Shown: positions 26,814-36,100 of the stretch, in pieces
Layout: each line of letters starts with the position of its first letter
Numbering within the stretch: the stretch's first letter is position 1
Assembly (NCBI RefSeq): GCF_014837235.1
Contig: NZ_JACYFT010000002.1
Coordinates: 930,001 to 994,000 of the forward strand
DNA from: Limnohabitans radicicola
GTDB lineage: Bacteria > Pseudomonadota > Gammaproteobacteria > Burkholderiales > Burkholderiaceae_C
DNA length: 64,000 nt
Direction: 5' to 3'
The notes under the pieces: model-generated
Told to the model about the DNA's origin: nothing
Database searches by the model: none
The model's input: the letters and a program-made list of their open reading frames with translations, nothing else
Position numbers and translations under genes: made by a program

Positions 26814-27740
26814 TCAGATCAATGCCAGCGCGTCGCGGGCTTGGCGCAGGCGGGAGGCGCCACGCGGTGCGCTGGAGCGGACTTGCTTTTGCATCTGGGC
26901 GAGCACATCGTCGAAGGTGGCTATACCGTCCACCATCTTTTGCTCCAGGGCGGCGTCTGCACCGAGCACCCTGCCCTCGCCCATGCCCGAGCGCACGTCG
27001 TTGACCGACACGCCACGGCCTTTGGCCACGGCTTTGACGAAGGCGTTGTAGTAGTCGTCCACACGGGACTGCATGAAGCTCTGGGCCTCGGGGTCCAGCG
27101 GCACGTAGGGGTTGCCCTCGACCTTGAACTTGCCCGCCGAGATGAGGGTGGGCTTGACGCCCTCTTCTTCCAGGGCTTTGGAATAGTCAAAGTGCGCCTG
27201 CCACACGCCGATGGAGCCGACCTCACCTCCGGGGGTGACGTAGAACTCGCTGGCCGAGCAGCCGATCCAGTAGGCGGCCGAAGCTGCCAGGCTGTTGGCC
27301 ACCGCCACCACGGGCTTTTGGGCACGGGCTTTGACGATCTCGGTGGCCAACTCGGCAACGCCATACACGCTGCCACCGGGGCTGTCGATGTCGATCAGGA
27401 TCTGCCCCACCGTGTCGTCCGCAAGCACCTGGCGCAAGGCAGCCGTGAACTGCTGGGTGCTGGTGCTGCCCGTCCCGGAGATGTCATCGACCATGTTGCC
27501 GCGCTGCGTTACCACCCCATAAAGGGGAAGCACCGCAATGCCAGAGCCAGCATTGGCAGCGGCAAATTGTTTGCGTGTGCTGCGGACAAGGCGGTCCGAG
27601 TTGATCTGAAACAGGGTCTCGTCGCTGGGTTCTTGGCCGGCAGACCAGCGGCTCAGGACTCCCGCCATGGCTTGCATGCGCTCGGGCATCAGTGCCCATG
27701 GGGTGGTCAGAAACTCAGAAATCAGAAGTTGTTTGTTCAT
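26814..27740 (-). CDS. Prohead protease, S49 (SppA-like) family
   Basis: The start is MNKQLLISEFLTTPW at 27740, overlapping the portal stop by 4 bp (ATGA). The 308-aa protein has the S49 core: IDIDSPGGSVYGVAEL, ANSLAASAAYWIGCSA with the nucleophilic Ser, GGEVGSIGV, and a Lys in SAGKFKVEG. Phage members of this family mature the capsid by cutting off the scaffold domain. It lies between portal and capsid, as expected. Confidence 0.9.
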   Translation of the reverse strand: MNKQLLISEFLTTPWALMPERMQAMAGVLSRWSAGQEPSDETLFQINSDRLVRSTRKQFAAANAGSGIAVLPLYGVVTQRGNMVDDISGTGSTSTQQFTAALRQVLADDTVGQILIDIDSPGGSVYGVAELATEIVKARAQKPVVAVANSLAASAAYWIGCSASEFYVTPGGEVGSIGVWQAHFDYSKALEEEGVKPTLISAGKFKVEGNPYVPLDPEAQSFMQSRVDDYYNAFVKAVAKGRGVSVNDVRSGMGEGRVLGADAALEQKMVDGIATFDDVLAQMQKQVRSSAPRGASRLRQARDALALI

Positions 27741-29236
27741 TTGTTCATCCCAAGAGAAACAAGGGCGTCCGCCAGGGACGCCTCGTCGGTGAATGTGTTC
27801 ATGTGGGTGGCCCACGCTTGCACGGTGGAGAAATCGATCCCCAGCGCCTGGGCAATCAATTCGATGTCGCCAGTGGCCAGACTGGTCTTCTTGCTCAGGC
27901 GCCGGGCCAGACGCTGGGCGTTGGACTCCACGATCATCCGCAGTCGCTGGCTCGTCTCGTGATCCTGGCGCGCGGGTTCTGGATCGCTGACGTCCTCAGG
28001 TTCAGGCGTGGTGTCTTGTGCTTCCTGTTCTTGCTCGGCCTCTTCGGCGTCCTCTTCTTCGACCATGTTCAATGGCCGCAGCGGTTGGTCCAGACCGGAG
28101 ATCGGGTTGAGGTTTTCTGCGATGCGGGCCTCGTTGCGGGTGAGCCAGCCGTTTTGGATGCCGCTTTGGTAGTAGGCCGAGCGGCTGGCGGCGTCACCGC
28201 GCATCAGGTTGGCGAAGTCGAATTCGACTTCCAGTTCGTCACCGTCGAGCATCAAGTCGGCTTCGATCGATGCCTCCCAGCGCTCGGCCCAGGGCGTCAT
28301 GGTGTGCATGACGAACTCCAAGCTCTGCTGCTCGATGTTGGAAAACGTTGCCCGGTCCAGGTCCGCGATCATGTGCGGCGGCACCCGAAACAGACGGGCA
28401 ATGTCCGTGATTTGGAACTTTCGCAATTCCAGGAACTGGGCGTCCTTGTTCGTGACGCCCACTTCGTGGAACTTCATGCCGTTTTCCAGCACCAGCACCT
28501 TGCCCCGATTCGAGCCGGATTGGGCGGACTGGTAGGACTCGCGAAACACCCGTTTGGCTTCCGGGTCCTTGAAGCTGCCGGGAAACTCGATCCAGCCGCC
28601 CGTGGGCTTGGCATCGTTGGAAAAGAACCGGGCGCCATAGTCCTGCGCGGCGAGCGCCATACCCAGACTCTCACGGGAGAGCTCGATTGGGCTCAGGCCC
28701 AGGATGCCGTCCGACGACAAACCCCGCAGGTGCCAGATCTCCCCTCGGGGAAACACCATCTCATTGCCGGCCTGGTTGCGCACCCGGTAGCGGTATTCAC
28801 CATCCTTCAGGAGCTCGACGCGCACCCTGTCCGGGTGAATCGGGATCAGCTCGGTGATCTCGCCCTTGCCGTTGGAGACGATCTGACAGAAGGCATTGCC
28901 ACGCAAGGCCAGGTGCCCCTGCAGCATTTCGCGCCACTCGAACGGGTTTTGAAACCGGTTGGGCCTCTTGCCCAGCACCCGGTAGATCCAATGGTCCGTG
29001 ACCCGGTCTTTACCGCCATCGGGACGCGCGCGGTAGACCACCAGCGGCAGCGAGGCCATGGTTTCCGACAGGATGCGCACGCAGGCGTAGACGGCTGCCA
29101 GGCGCATCGCCGCATCGGGCGAGACCCGCACGCCGGAGACGCTGCGCACAGAGACCGGCTCAAAAAAGAAATCGCCCCATGGGGAGCGATCGTTGGTGGA
29201 GGCTTTGAACCGGTCAAAGAGATTGAAAATTCCCAT
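27737..29236 (-). CDS. Phage portal protein (HK97 family)
   Basis: The 499-aa protein has portal-family features: AAVYACVRILSETMASLPL, GNAFCQIVSNGKGEITEL, PHMIADLDRATFSNIEQQ and QNGWLTRNEAR. The C-terminal region after about 415 is an acidic stretch (EEEDAEEAEQEQEAQD) followed by a helical tail. It forms the dodecameric DNA gateway at one capsid vertex. It is 4 bp from terL and overlaps the protease gene. Confidence 0.94.
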   Translation of the reverse strand: MGIFNLFDRFKASTNDRSPWGDFFFEPVSVRSVSGVRVSPDAAMRLAAVYACVRILSETMASLPLVVYRARPDGGKDRVTDHWIYRVLGKRPNRFQNPFEWREMLQGHLALRGNAFCQIVSNGKGEITELIPIHPDRVRVELLKDGEYRYRVRNQAGNEMVFPRGEIWHLRGLSSDGILGLSPIELSRESLGMALAAQDYGARFFSNDAKPTGGWIEFPGSFKDPEAKRVFRESYQSAQSGSNRGKVLVLENGMKFHEVGVTNKDAQFLELRKFQITDIARLFRVPPHMIADLDRATFSNIEQQSLEFVMHTMTPWAERWEASIEADLMLDGDELEVEFDFANLMRGDAASRSAYYQSGIQNGWLTRNEARIAENLNPISGLDQPLRPLNMVEEEDAEEAEQEQEAQDTTPEPEDVSDPEPARQDHETSQRLRMIVESNAQRLARRLSKKTSLATGDIELIAQALGIDFSTVQAWATHMNTFTDEASLADALVSLGMNK

Positions 29237-29240
29237 GTCT

Positions 29241-30953
29241 TCAGAGCAGCATCAGCTCATAGTCGGATCCCAGCTGCACCGAATCTCCCGGTTTGATCGC
29301 CCGTGACAGGGCCATGATCAGCGCCACGATGCCGTCTATCTTGTTTTCTGCTCGCTCCTTGCGTGGGTAGATGTTGTCCTTGGCGTCCAAGTGGGCCACC
29401 ACGTTGCTCGCCATCCAGGTGAGCACCGGGTCGGTGTCATGCGCCAGCTTCTTTTGCAAGACCAAGGCTTCCAGCGTTTTCATGGGTTCGCTGAAGTTCA
29501 GCACCGTCGGACGCACCTCGATCATGGGCAGGCCCTCGGCCAGCATCCGGGTGGACAGCTGGGTGGCCTGAAACGGATCGAATGCCACGGCCTGGACGGC
29601 ATAGCGCGACGCCGCATCCAGCAAATCGGCCTCGATCCAGCTGAAATCAATCACATTGCCGGGCGTCACCACCAGGCGCCCGGTGCGCATCCATCCCGCG
29701 TACTGGCTGTTGCCTGAGGCGTTGACGGTGTCTTCGGGCAAGTAGTAGCGGCCAAAGGCCACATAGGCGCCTGCCATTTCGGGATGCTGGAACACCAGCA
29801 CCATGGCTGCGATGTCGGTTTTGCTGGCCAGGTCCAGGCCAATCCAGCAGGGCTGGCCCACAAAGGCGTCCAGATCCAGGCTCGCGTCGCCACAAGCCTC
29901 CCAAGCCCGCATGTCCATCCAGGCGGTGTCGGCGTTGACCCACTCATTAAGGTGCTTGGTCTTGAAGTTATTCACCGCACTAGGCAACTGCATGGCCTTG
30001 GCCTGCAGCGGTCCCAGGATCTCGGGGCGCACCGAGATGCCCCAGTTGGGGTTAGCCTTGACCAGCGCCTCTTCCGAGCCCCAATCGTCACCATCGTCCA
30101 GGCCATAGATGATCCCGAACTGGGTATCGTCTTCAAACACGCGTTCGAGCAACTTGGTCACGAAGGTGCGGACCTCGTAGCAAATGCCTGCCCGGTTGCT
30201 GCCAGCGGTGGTGATCACCCACAGCAAAGAGTTGTCACGTTTGCCGGTGCCTGTTTCCACCACGTCATAGACCGAGCGGGTCTTGTGGGCGTGGAGTTCA
30301 TCGACGCACCCGAAATGGATGTTCAAGCCGTCCAGCGTAGACCCCTCAGCCGACAGTGCCTCGAACTTGGAGCCCGACTGCAGCACATGCATGTTGTGGG
30401 CACCGACATTCACCGAGAACCGGTTGCGAAACCCCGCACTGCGCCGAGCCATCGTCTGGGCATCCCCAAAAACGATCCGGGCCTGGTCACGCGTCGTGGC
30501 CAAGGAGTACACCTCTGCCCCACCTTCACGGTCGGCGGCCAGCATGTACAGCGCGACCGTCGAGGACAGGGTCGATTTGGCGTTGCCCCGCGGCACCTCG
30601 ATGTAGGAGCGCCGAAACCGGCGCTTGCCGTCCGGTTTCACCCAGCCAAACACGGTGGTCAGAATGAACGCTTGCCAGGGCTCCAATGCAATGGGCTCCC
30701 CGGCAAGCGGACCCTTCACATGAGGCAGCCTTTCGATAAAAGCGCAGATGTTGTCGGCTGGGTAGAACTCGCGGCCAGTCTTGTCAGTCAGCTTCGGGTT
30801 GAAGCGGTACGGACTGTTCTTGCCCTTGAAGCGCTTGAGATCATCGAGCTGGCGCTGGCAGGCGAGTTGCACCCAGCGGCAGGCCAGGATTTCTCCGGCG
30901 ACCACATGCTTGGCGTACTCATTGGCCATGGACACATACGGCGACTCAGCCAT
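29241..30953 (-). CDS. terL: Terminase large subunit (HK97-type)
   Basis: The 570-aa protein has an ATPase domain with Walker A-like PRGNAKST (121-128), Walker B VDEL (D219/E220) and a C-terminal RNase H-fold nuclease starting at IGLDLASKTD (D375). The N-terminal EPWQAFILTTVFGWV is typical of the Terminase_1 family. It cuts and pumps phage DNA into proheads with TerS and the portal. It starts 6 bp after terS. Confidence 0.95.
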   Translation of the reverse strand: MAESPYVSMANEYAKHVVAGEILACRWVQLACQRQLDDLKRFKGKNSPYRFNPKLTDKTGREFYPADNICAFIERLPHVKGPLAGEPIALEPWQAFILTTVFGWVKPDGKRRFRRSYIEVPRGNAKSTLSSTVALYMLAADREGGAEVYSLATTRDQARIVFGDAQTMARRSAGFRNRFSVNVGAHNMHVLQSGSKFEALSAEGSTLDGLNIHFGCVDELHAHKTRSVYDVVETGTGKRDNSLLWVITTAGSNRAGICYEVRTFVTKLLERVFEDDTQFGIIYGLDDGDDWGSEEALVKANPNWGISVRPEILGPLQAKAMQLPSAVNNFKTKHLNEWVNADTAWMDMRAWEACGDASLDLDAFVGQPCWIGLDLASKTDIAAMVLVFQHPEMAGAYVAFGRYYLPEDTVNASGNSQYAGWMRTGRLVVTPGNVIDFSWIEADLLDAASRYAVQAVAFDPFQATQLSTRMLAEGLPMIEVRPTVLNFSEPMKTLEALVLQKKLAHDTDPVLTWMASNVVAHLDAKDNIYPRKERAENKIDGIVALIMALSRAIKPGDSVQLGSDYELMLL

Positions 30954-30959
30954 CCAGCC

Positions 30960-31427
30960 TCACCCGGCGATGTCCGCCCAAGGGTCATCTTCGGCCGAAG
31001 GTGTCTCAGCGGGCATCGATACGCGCGAACGCGACGCGGGCGTGAACCCCATCTCAGTGGCCGCCTTGGTCATGATCTGCGCCTGCTTGTTGGCGATGGC
31101 CAGATAAGGCGACTGCATGGGCACCCCAGTATTGGGCGCAGGGACCAGGAGGCCGGTCTGCGTGATGCCTGTCTGCGCCTGCCGGTACAGATCTGCAGCG
31201 CACGCCCAAATCTCCAGCACCGACATGTCCAGCCGCTTGAGCAGCTGGGGTGGCGCGCATTCCAGGGCGTAGCGCCAGGCCGACTTGGCACCCTCGGTCA
31301 TGTAATCAGGTGGCTCCACCAAATCCCCTTCGGGCTTGGGTTCGCGCAAGTTCACCCTGCAGTTTTGCAGCGTGCCCTTGATCTTCTTGACCTGTGTGGG
31401 CAGCGGTTTTCTGCCAGCCATACGCAT
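30960..31427 (-). CDS. terS: Terminase small subunit (P27 family)
   Basis: The 155-aa protein begins MRMAGRKPLPTQVKKIKGT, the signature N-terminus of P27-type small terminases. A helical core (WRYALECAPPQLLKRLDMS, then ACAADLYRQAQTG) and an acidic tail follow. It recognises the phage cos or pac site and loads TerL. A second in-frame ATG lies two codons in (31421). The region between it and the HNH gene is a likely cos locus. Confidence 0.9.
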   Translation of the reverse strand: MRMAGRKPLPTQVKKIKGTLQNCRVNLREPKPEGDLVEPPDYMTEGAKSAWRYALECAPPQLLKRLDMSVLEIWACAADLYRQAQTGITQTGLLVPAPNTGVPMQSPYLAIANKQAQIMTKAATEMGFTPASRSRVSMPAETPSAEDDPWADIAG

Positions 31428-31553
31428 CCCGTTTCTGGGGAAGCCCCCCTAGGTTCAATTTGCATTCGGAAAAATTTAGGCAAGCGCACGCATTTGGTGC
31501 ATAAATGCCCAGAGATTTGACCCCCCTACCCCCTTGGGCGCAGGTGTGGCCGG
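31428..31553. other. Candidate cos region between HNH and terS
   Basis: This 126-bp gap has no convincing ORF. It contains two C-rich tracts with the shared octamer CCCCCCTA (31444-31451 and 31521-31528) around an AT-rich middle. Phages encoding HNH, TerS and TerL in this order usually carry cos here, so a packaging site is a reasonable inference. The exact cut site cannot be read. Confidence 0.4.
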
Positions 31554-31922
31554 TCAACCTGACGAGCGTTCTTTAGCGGTCTTGGCGTTGTGACACGACA
31601 CGCACAAGCTCTGCAGGTTGGATCGATCAAAGCGGGCGCCGCCCTGCTTGATCGGTGTGATGTGGTCCACCACCTTGGCCGCTTGCAACACACCCTGCTC
31701 ATGGCACAGGCGGCACAGCGGTTGCTCGCGCAAGACCGTGGCACGCAGTGCTCGCCAGCGGGTGGATTGGTAGAAGGTGACCTCGATGTCAAAGCCTCTG
31801 CGTGCACGGCCGTAGTCGCGGTGCGAGACCCCCTTGTGCTGTTCGCAGTAGCCAGGCTCACTCACGGTGGCCGGGCAACCGGGATGCCGGCAAGGGGTTG
31901 GCGCTTTGATCGGCATAGGCAT
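31554..31922 (-). CDS. HNH endonuclease
   Basis: The 122-aa protein has the HNH motif in VVDHITPIKQGG, SNLQSLCVSCHNAKT. Cys pairs CRLCHEQG and CVSC form the zinc site that holds the fold. A further Cys/His cluster is at the N-terminus (CRHPGCPATV...GYCEQH). In HK97-like phages an HNH nuclease next to terS assists TerL in cos cleavage. It is the first gene of the late operon. Confidence 0.9.
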   Translation of the reverse strand: MPMPIKAPTPCRHPGCPATVSEPGYCEQHKGVSHRDYGRARRGFDIEVTFYQSTRWRALRATVLREQPLCRLCHEQGVLQAAKVVDHITPIKQGGARFDRSNLQSLCVSCHNAKTAKERSSG

Positions 31923-32080
31923 TCACATGGGGCCAACACACCCCACCGCTGTCCGAAGGAACGGCGGAGCTGGTGCGGTGGGGTGGCTGGTGGCTGCGAT
32001 TTGCCCATCGCTGCACGGGCCTGCTGGGCCTCACCGCTCAGGACCGAGCGTCCAGCAGTTCAGTGGTGTGCAGGATTTGG

Positions 32081-32117
32081 AAAACAAAGAAGCCCGCCGA
32101 CATCGCTGTCGCGGGCT
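32081..32117 (-). terminator. Terminator in the late leader
   Basis: On the minus strand a stem AGCCCGC-GACA / TGTC-GCGGGCT (32117-32107 with 32102-32091, one bulged base) is followed by TTCTTTGTTTT. It lies between the Q-like gene and the HNH/terminase operon, where lambdoid phages have a Q-controlled terminator. Confidence 0.75.
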
Positions 32118-32132
32118 GGAATCTTTGGAGAC

Positions 32133-32162
32133 GATGAGGCCTGCCCTTTGGCATGCCTCATC
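32133..32162. repeat. Long inverted repeat in the late leader
   Basis: GATGAGGC at 32133-32140 is the exact inverse of GCCTCATC at 32155-32162, and the stem extends inward by four more pairs past one mismatch. No T-tract follows, so it is a candidate operator or RNA structure rather than a terminator. Confidence 0.55.
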
Positions 32163-32203
32163 ACTGAATTTGTTTCAGGTAGCGCCATCCTGCCACAGTT
32201 TAT

Positions 32204-32590
32204 TCATGGCGTCAAGAACTTTCTCAAAAGGTTGTCGAACATGCGCAGGCCCTGCAAGTGACGCTCACGGCACAGACGTGCAGGGATCTGCGCCAGCCGC
32301 AGCTGCGCTTCTATGGGCTGTCGCCGTGGCACGTACAAGATGACCAGCACCGCCCTCTCCAACTCCGGCACCTTGGCCAAGGCGCGCTGGCAGGCCAGTG
32401 CTTCGTCGATGTGCTGCAGCACTTCTTTCGGCGCGCGGTCTTCGTCGTCCTGGAAGCTGCGGTAACGCCCTTCTGCACTGCCACAGCGATGACGCCTGTC
32501 ACGTTCCATGGCCCACCGCCCGTAACGTGTCAGGCGTTCATCGGCTTCTTGCAGGTTTTGCGGAATGTCCGCGCTCAGGTTCTGTCGCAT
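32204..32590 (-). CDS. Putative late-gene regulator (Q-like / DUF1133-like)
   Basis: The start is MRQNLSADIPQ at 32590, overlapping the upstream nuclease by 16 bp; the longer frame is a shadow. The 128-aa protein is basic, with LTRYGRWAMERDRRHRCGSAEG and a C-terminal helical region (LERAVLVILYVPRRQPIEAQ...) resembling a sigma-region-4 style HTH. Such proteins occupy the antiterminator-Q position in many prophages. A terminator lies directly downstream. The function is inferred from place and general shape. Confidence 0.5.
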   Translation of the reverse strand: MRQNLSADIPQNLQEADERLTRYGRWAMERDRRHRCGSAEGRYRSFQDDEDRAPKEVLQHIDEALACQRALAKVPELERAVLVILYVPRRQPIEAQLRLAQIPARLCRERHLQGLRMFDNLLRKFLTP

Positions 32591-32997
32591 GTTGCTTCCT
32601 TCAGTTCCACATGAATGTCGCGAGCGACCGCAGCCCAGGCTGCCACTGAGCCCTCCACCGTCCACTCGTAGTCTTGCCACTGGTGCGCGTGCTGGACGCG
32701 CAGGTTGACCGCCAAAGGCCACACCCCTCGCCAGCTCCCGCGATCGAGTCGATAGAACAGCACGGGCAGCTCGCCACACGCTTGCTCCACGCATTGAGAC
32801 CACCACCCAGCGATCTCTGAGCGGCTGGCGCTGGCGTACCGTTTGATCTCCACCGACCAGCCGGGCACGCCGACCAGGTCACTGTCACCGGCTGCGTTGC
32901 GCACGCGCCGCTGCACTTGCCAGCCCGTGTGCTGGCGGATCAGGGCAGCTGCTTCGCGCTCACCTGCCTGCCCTTTGGTGCGTTGCATCCGTCCCAT
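32575..32997 (-). CDS. PD-(D/E)XK nuclease, Holliday-junction-resolvase-like
   Basis: The start is MGRMQRTKGQAGEREAA at 32997, whose ATG overlaps the upstream stop (TGATG). The 140-aa protein has a resolvase-like N-terminus, with E in AGEREAA, and the core GDSDLVGVPGWSVEIKRYA, giving the D...ExK catalytic pattern. Phages use such nucleases to resolve branched DNA before packaging. It is the last replication-type gene before the Q-like gene. Confidence 0.72.
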   Translation of the reverse strand: MGRMQRTKGQAGEREAAALIRQHTGWQVQRRVRNAAGDSDLVGVPGWSVEIKRYASASRSEIAGWWSQCVEQACGELPVLFYRLDRGSWRGVWPLAVNLRVQHAHQWQDYEWTVEGSVAAWAAVARDIHVELKEATCDRT

Positions 32998-33152
32998 CAG
33001 CCACCCCCCGGGTGATCGGGCGATGTCGGGTGATGTTCCAGCCACTGGCTATTAGAAATACCACCAGTGAATTTGCCACGCGTCGGATAGAACATCACCC
33101 GGAATGCCCCGTATCCCCCGGGGTGTTTGCCTATTTTTTGAGCACTTCTCAT
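32997..33152 (-). CDS. 51-aa phage ORF tiled between two genes
   Basis: The ORF begins MRSAQKIGKHPGGYGAF. Its ATG overlaps the primase-helicase stop (ATGA) and its own stop overlaps the next ATG (TGATG), so it fits the operon without spare bases. The product is basic and Gly/His/Pro-rich, ending HHPTSPDHPGGG. I do not recognise it. Its expression is supported only by the overlaps at both ends. Confidence 0.5.
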   Translation of the reverse strand: MRSAQKIGKHPGGYGAFRVMFYPTRGKFTGGISNSQWLEHHPTSPDHPGGG

Positions 33153-36100
33153 GAAGCCTCCTTTTGCGCGGTACTCATGAGCACCCACTTGGCAGGTTGG
33201 CGGCCACCATCGATTTGCTTCGAAATCAGTTTCAGCCCTCCCGCCAGCCGGTTTTTGTGTGCCCGCAGCCAATAGCCAACCTGGGATGACTTGGTCGGAT
33301 CGGTGCAGCCGGACTGTTCCAAGGCGTCACGCAGCAGCAAGTTGCCGCCCGCCCAGAGGGCCAAATCCTTGGCCCGAAACTCCAACGCCTGCCGATTGCC
33401 AAGCTTGGCCAGGCCGACCACTTCGATCGCAGCGAAGACAGAGGCAATCTCACCCGAGCCATCGTTGCTGTAATCGACCGCTGCCACCGGGTCTTCCTCC
33501 CCAAGCCACACCAACGCATCTCGCACTCGCCAAGACCAGTCCTCAAAGGAGTCCAGCGGCGGCAGGTTCAAAGGATCTGGATGCAGCGCATAGGCCCGCA
33601 GCACCGTCAATGCGGCGGTGATGTAGCGCGCCCGGTGTTGCTTGATATAGACCGCCAGACTGGGGTGATCGAATACCACCTGGCGGTCCTTGAGCGACTC
33701 CACCTGCAGCTGCAGCTCACAGACGATGGTGCGGCGCGCGTTGTCGCTGCCCAGCACGACGTTGTTGCCAGTGAGCACCACGCGGGTGCGGTTGCGGAAC
33801 TTCACCCGCTCGGACTCGCCCAGCTTGCGGTCTGCATAGTCGTCCGAAGTCACGAACTGGGACAGTGCCGGGCTTTTGATCACAGCGCCATTGGGCAGGT
33901 TGTCGAACACCACCACAGGATCACCGGCCAGCAGCACCGAGGTGAACACCTTCTTGAGTTCTTCCTCGTTGCCATTGGGCCAAGGGTGGGTGGTGGCGTG
34001 GCCGTAGGCGATCAGGTTGCCAATCGAGGCCATCAGCGTTTTGCCCGAGCCGGCCATGCTGGCCGTGTAGAGCACCATCGGCGATTTGGGCAAGGTGGGC
34101 CGGGCCAAAGCCGTCAGGACGTCCGCCAGAAACACCGAGCGCGAGACCGGATTGGCAAAGGGGAACTGCTTGACCAGATCACACAGCTCATCCAGCGCGG
34201 CGCGGGCTTCCGCCCAGCCCGGCTGCAGCGGCAGCTGCGGAAAGCTGAGCGTCGGCGCATAGAAGATGCCCGTCTCTTCGTCGTAGCCAGGCGCATCACA
34301 GACCGAACCATCGACCCGCAAGAATGGCGCGCTGGCCAGTGCCGTGAGCGGCCGAAAGGTGGCGTCATCGGTTCCGGTCTCCAGGGCTGCGGCAATGTTG
34401 ATCGGGCAATCGACCACCTTGTAGTCCTGCATGCGCTTGTCCCAGCGCTGGAACTCAGCCCGCTCGGTCAACTCGCGCACCAGCCAGTAACGCGTCACGG
34501 GCAGCACGATGGGCTGACTGGCCAGGCGGGACAGGCCATCCTGGATTTCCGAGCCTTGGCCGATGCGCACCAGGTACAGCCCGCGCTTGAAGACGATGTC
34601 ATCGAGCAATTGGGCGCATTGCTGCAAGATGGCCGGCAGCACACCGGGATCGATGTAGATCACCGGTTTGCCCATCCCTCCGGCTGCGCCAGCCAAGCCC
34701 CCTCCTGCGGCGCCACCACCGCCCACGTCCTCGGGATCCGGATAGTCAACCTCCTCCCCCGCCCCGCCATCGTCGGGGTCCAGGAATGAAAAGTCGTCCT
34801 CTGCCAGCGCCGCGTTCTGAAACTGCAAGCGCGCACGGTCAATGCGCGCCACATAGATGCGGTGCTGCGGCGGCGTCACGGTGAGGCCTTGCTCTACCAA
34901 TGAGCGGTACAGGTCCCGTGGCGTCAGATCGGCGCAGTGCCCGTGCTGGCATTTCATGGTCCAACTGCCATCGGCGCGGATCTTCACTGCCGTGCCGTTG
35001 TCCACACCCTTGGTGTGCAGCTGGTGCTGCAGGCATTGGATGTCCCACCACCCCGAGCCCTTTTGCTGGGCCGACTTGAGCAAGCCGGCCGCCTGCAAGG
35101 CCTGGATCAGCGGATGCTCGCCCGCTTGCAGGGCTGCGGCGGCAGGTCGGGCATTCAGCTGAGGGACCTGATCGAGGGCGTCGCCAAACCAGGCGGCCAC
35201 CTCCTGCGCGGTGTAGGCCAGCTCGGGGCGCCAACTGATTTGCCGGTTTTGCCAAGGGGCGCCCAGTGCCAGCTTGAGGTTGCGCCCCACAGGCAACTTG
35301 CACAGGCGGGTGATCCCCTTGGCGCCTTGGTCGGTCATCAGGTGGCCCTGCACTGGCGTGGCCAGCACCTGCTTGGTCAGGTAGTTGGCCAGCGAGAGAT
35401 CGCGCACGGGTTCCTTCAGTCGATAGAACCACTGCTGGTTGCCGGGCGAGGTCTCGTTGATGTAAGTCGGCTCCCCCAAGCCCAAGCTGCGGGGATCGAT
35501 CTGCACCTTGGTGCCGATGTCATCGAGCACGATGAAGTGCAAGGCCTCGAAGTACTCGATCTGCCGGTAGTACACCCCTTCTGCATCGCGCCGGAAGGTG
35601 GAGACGCAGGTGTAGTTCTGCCGCTGGGGATCCTGGTACAGCCTGCGCGAATACTCCAGGGGGCCGCCGGCCCACATGCCCGAGCGGGCCAGTTCGTTGT
35701 CGGTATCGGGCGGCGTCGTGTTGGAGCAGACAAAAGCATCACTCAGCGACGGACCGAACATGAGCTGCAGGAAATCGTCGTTGCTGATGGGCGCATTGGC
35801 CGCTGGGACCGAAGCCACTTCATCAACCGATTCAGGCGGTGTCTGAGCCAGCGCCAGCGACACAGGTTCACCCTCCAAGAGGGGTTTGAGGCCATCGCGC
35901 AGGTCATACACCCGGATCCAGCCTTTTTCCTGTGGCTCGATGCCCGCCTTACGCAGCTCACGCAGCTTGGCCTTGCCCAGGCGCTCACGGTCATGGATTT
36001 CTCCCAGTACCTGCGCATCCGTGCCAAAGCGCAGCACCAGCGAAGCATCGTCCGCTGCCCCGGGCGGCAGCGCCAGCACGCCTGAGCTTTTGGTCAGGCT

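Noticed and set aside
34937..36085. Long open frame on the plus strand opposite the primase-helicase gene
   Set aside because: It is antisense to a gene with clear motifs, has low-complexity His/Gln/Leu composition and no ribosome site. High GC makes such frames common; similar ones at 25322-26713, 27692-29296 and 29784-31520 were left out for the same reason.
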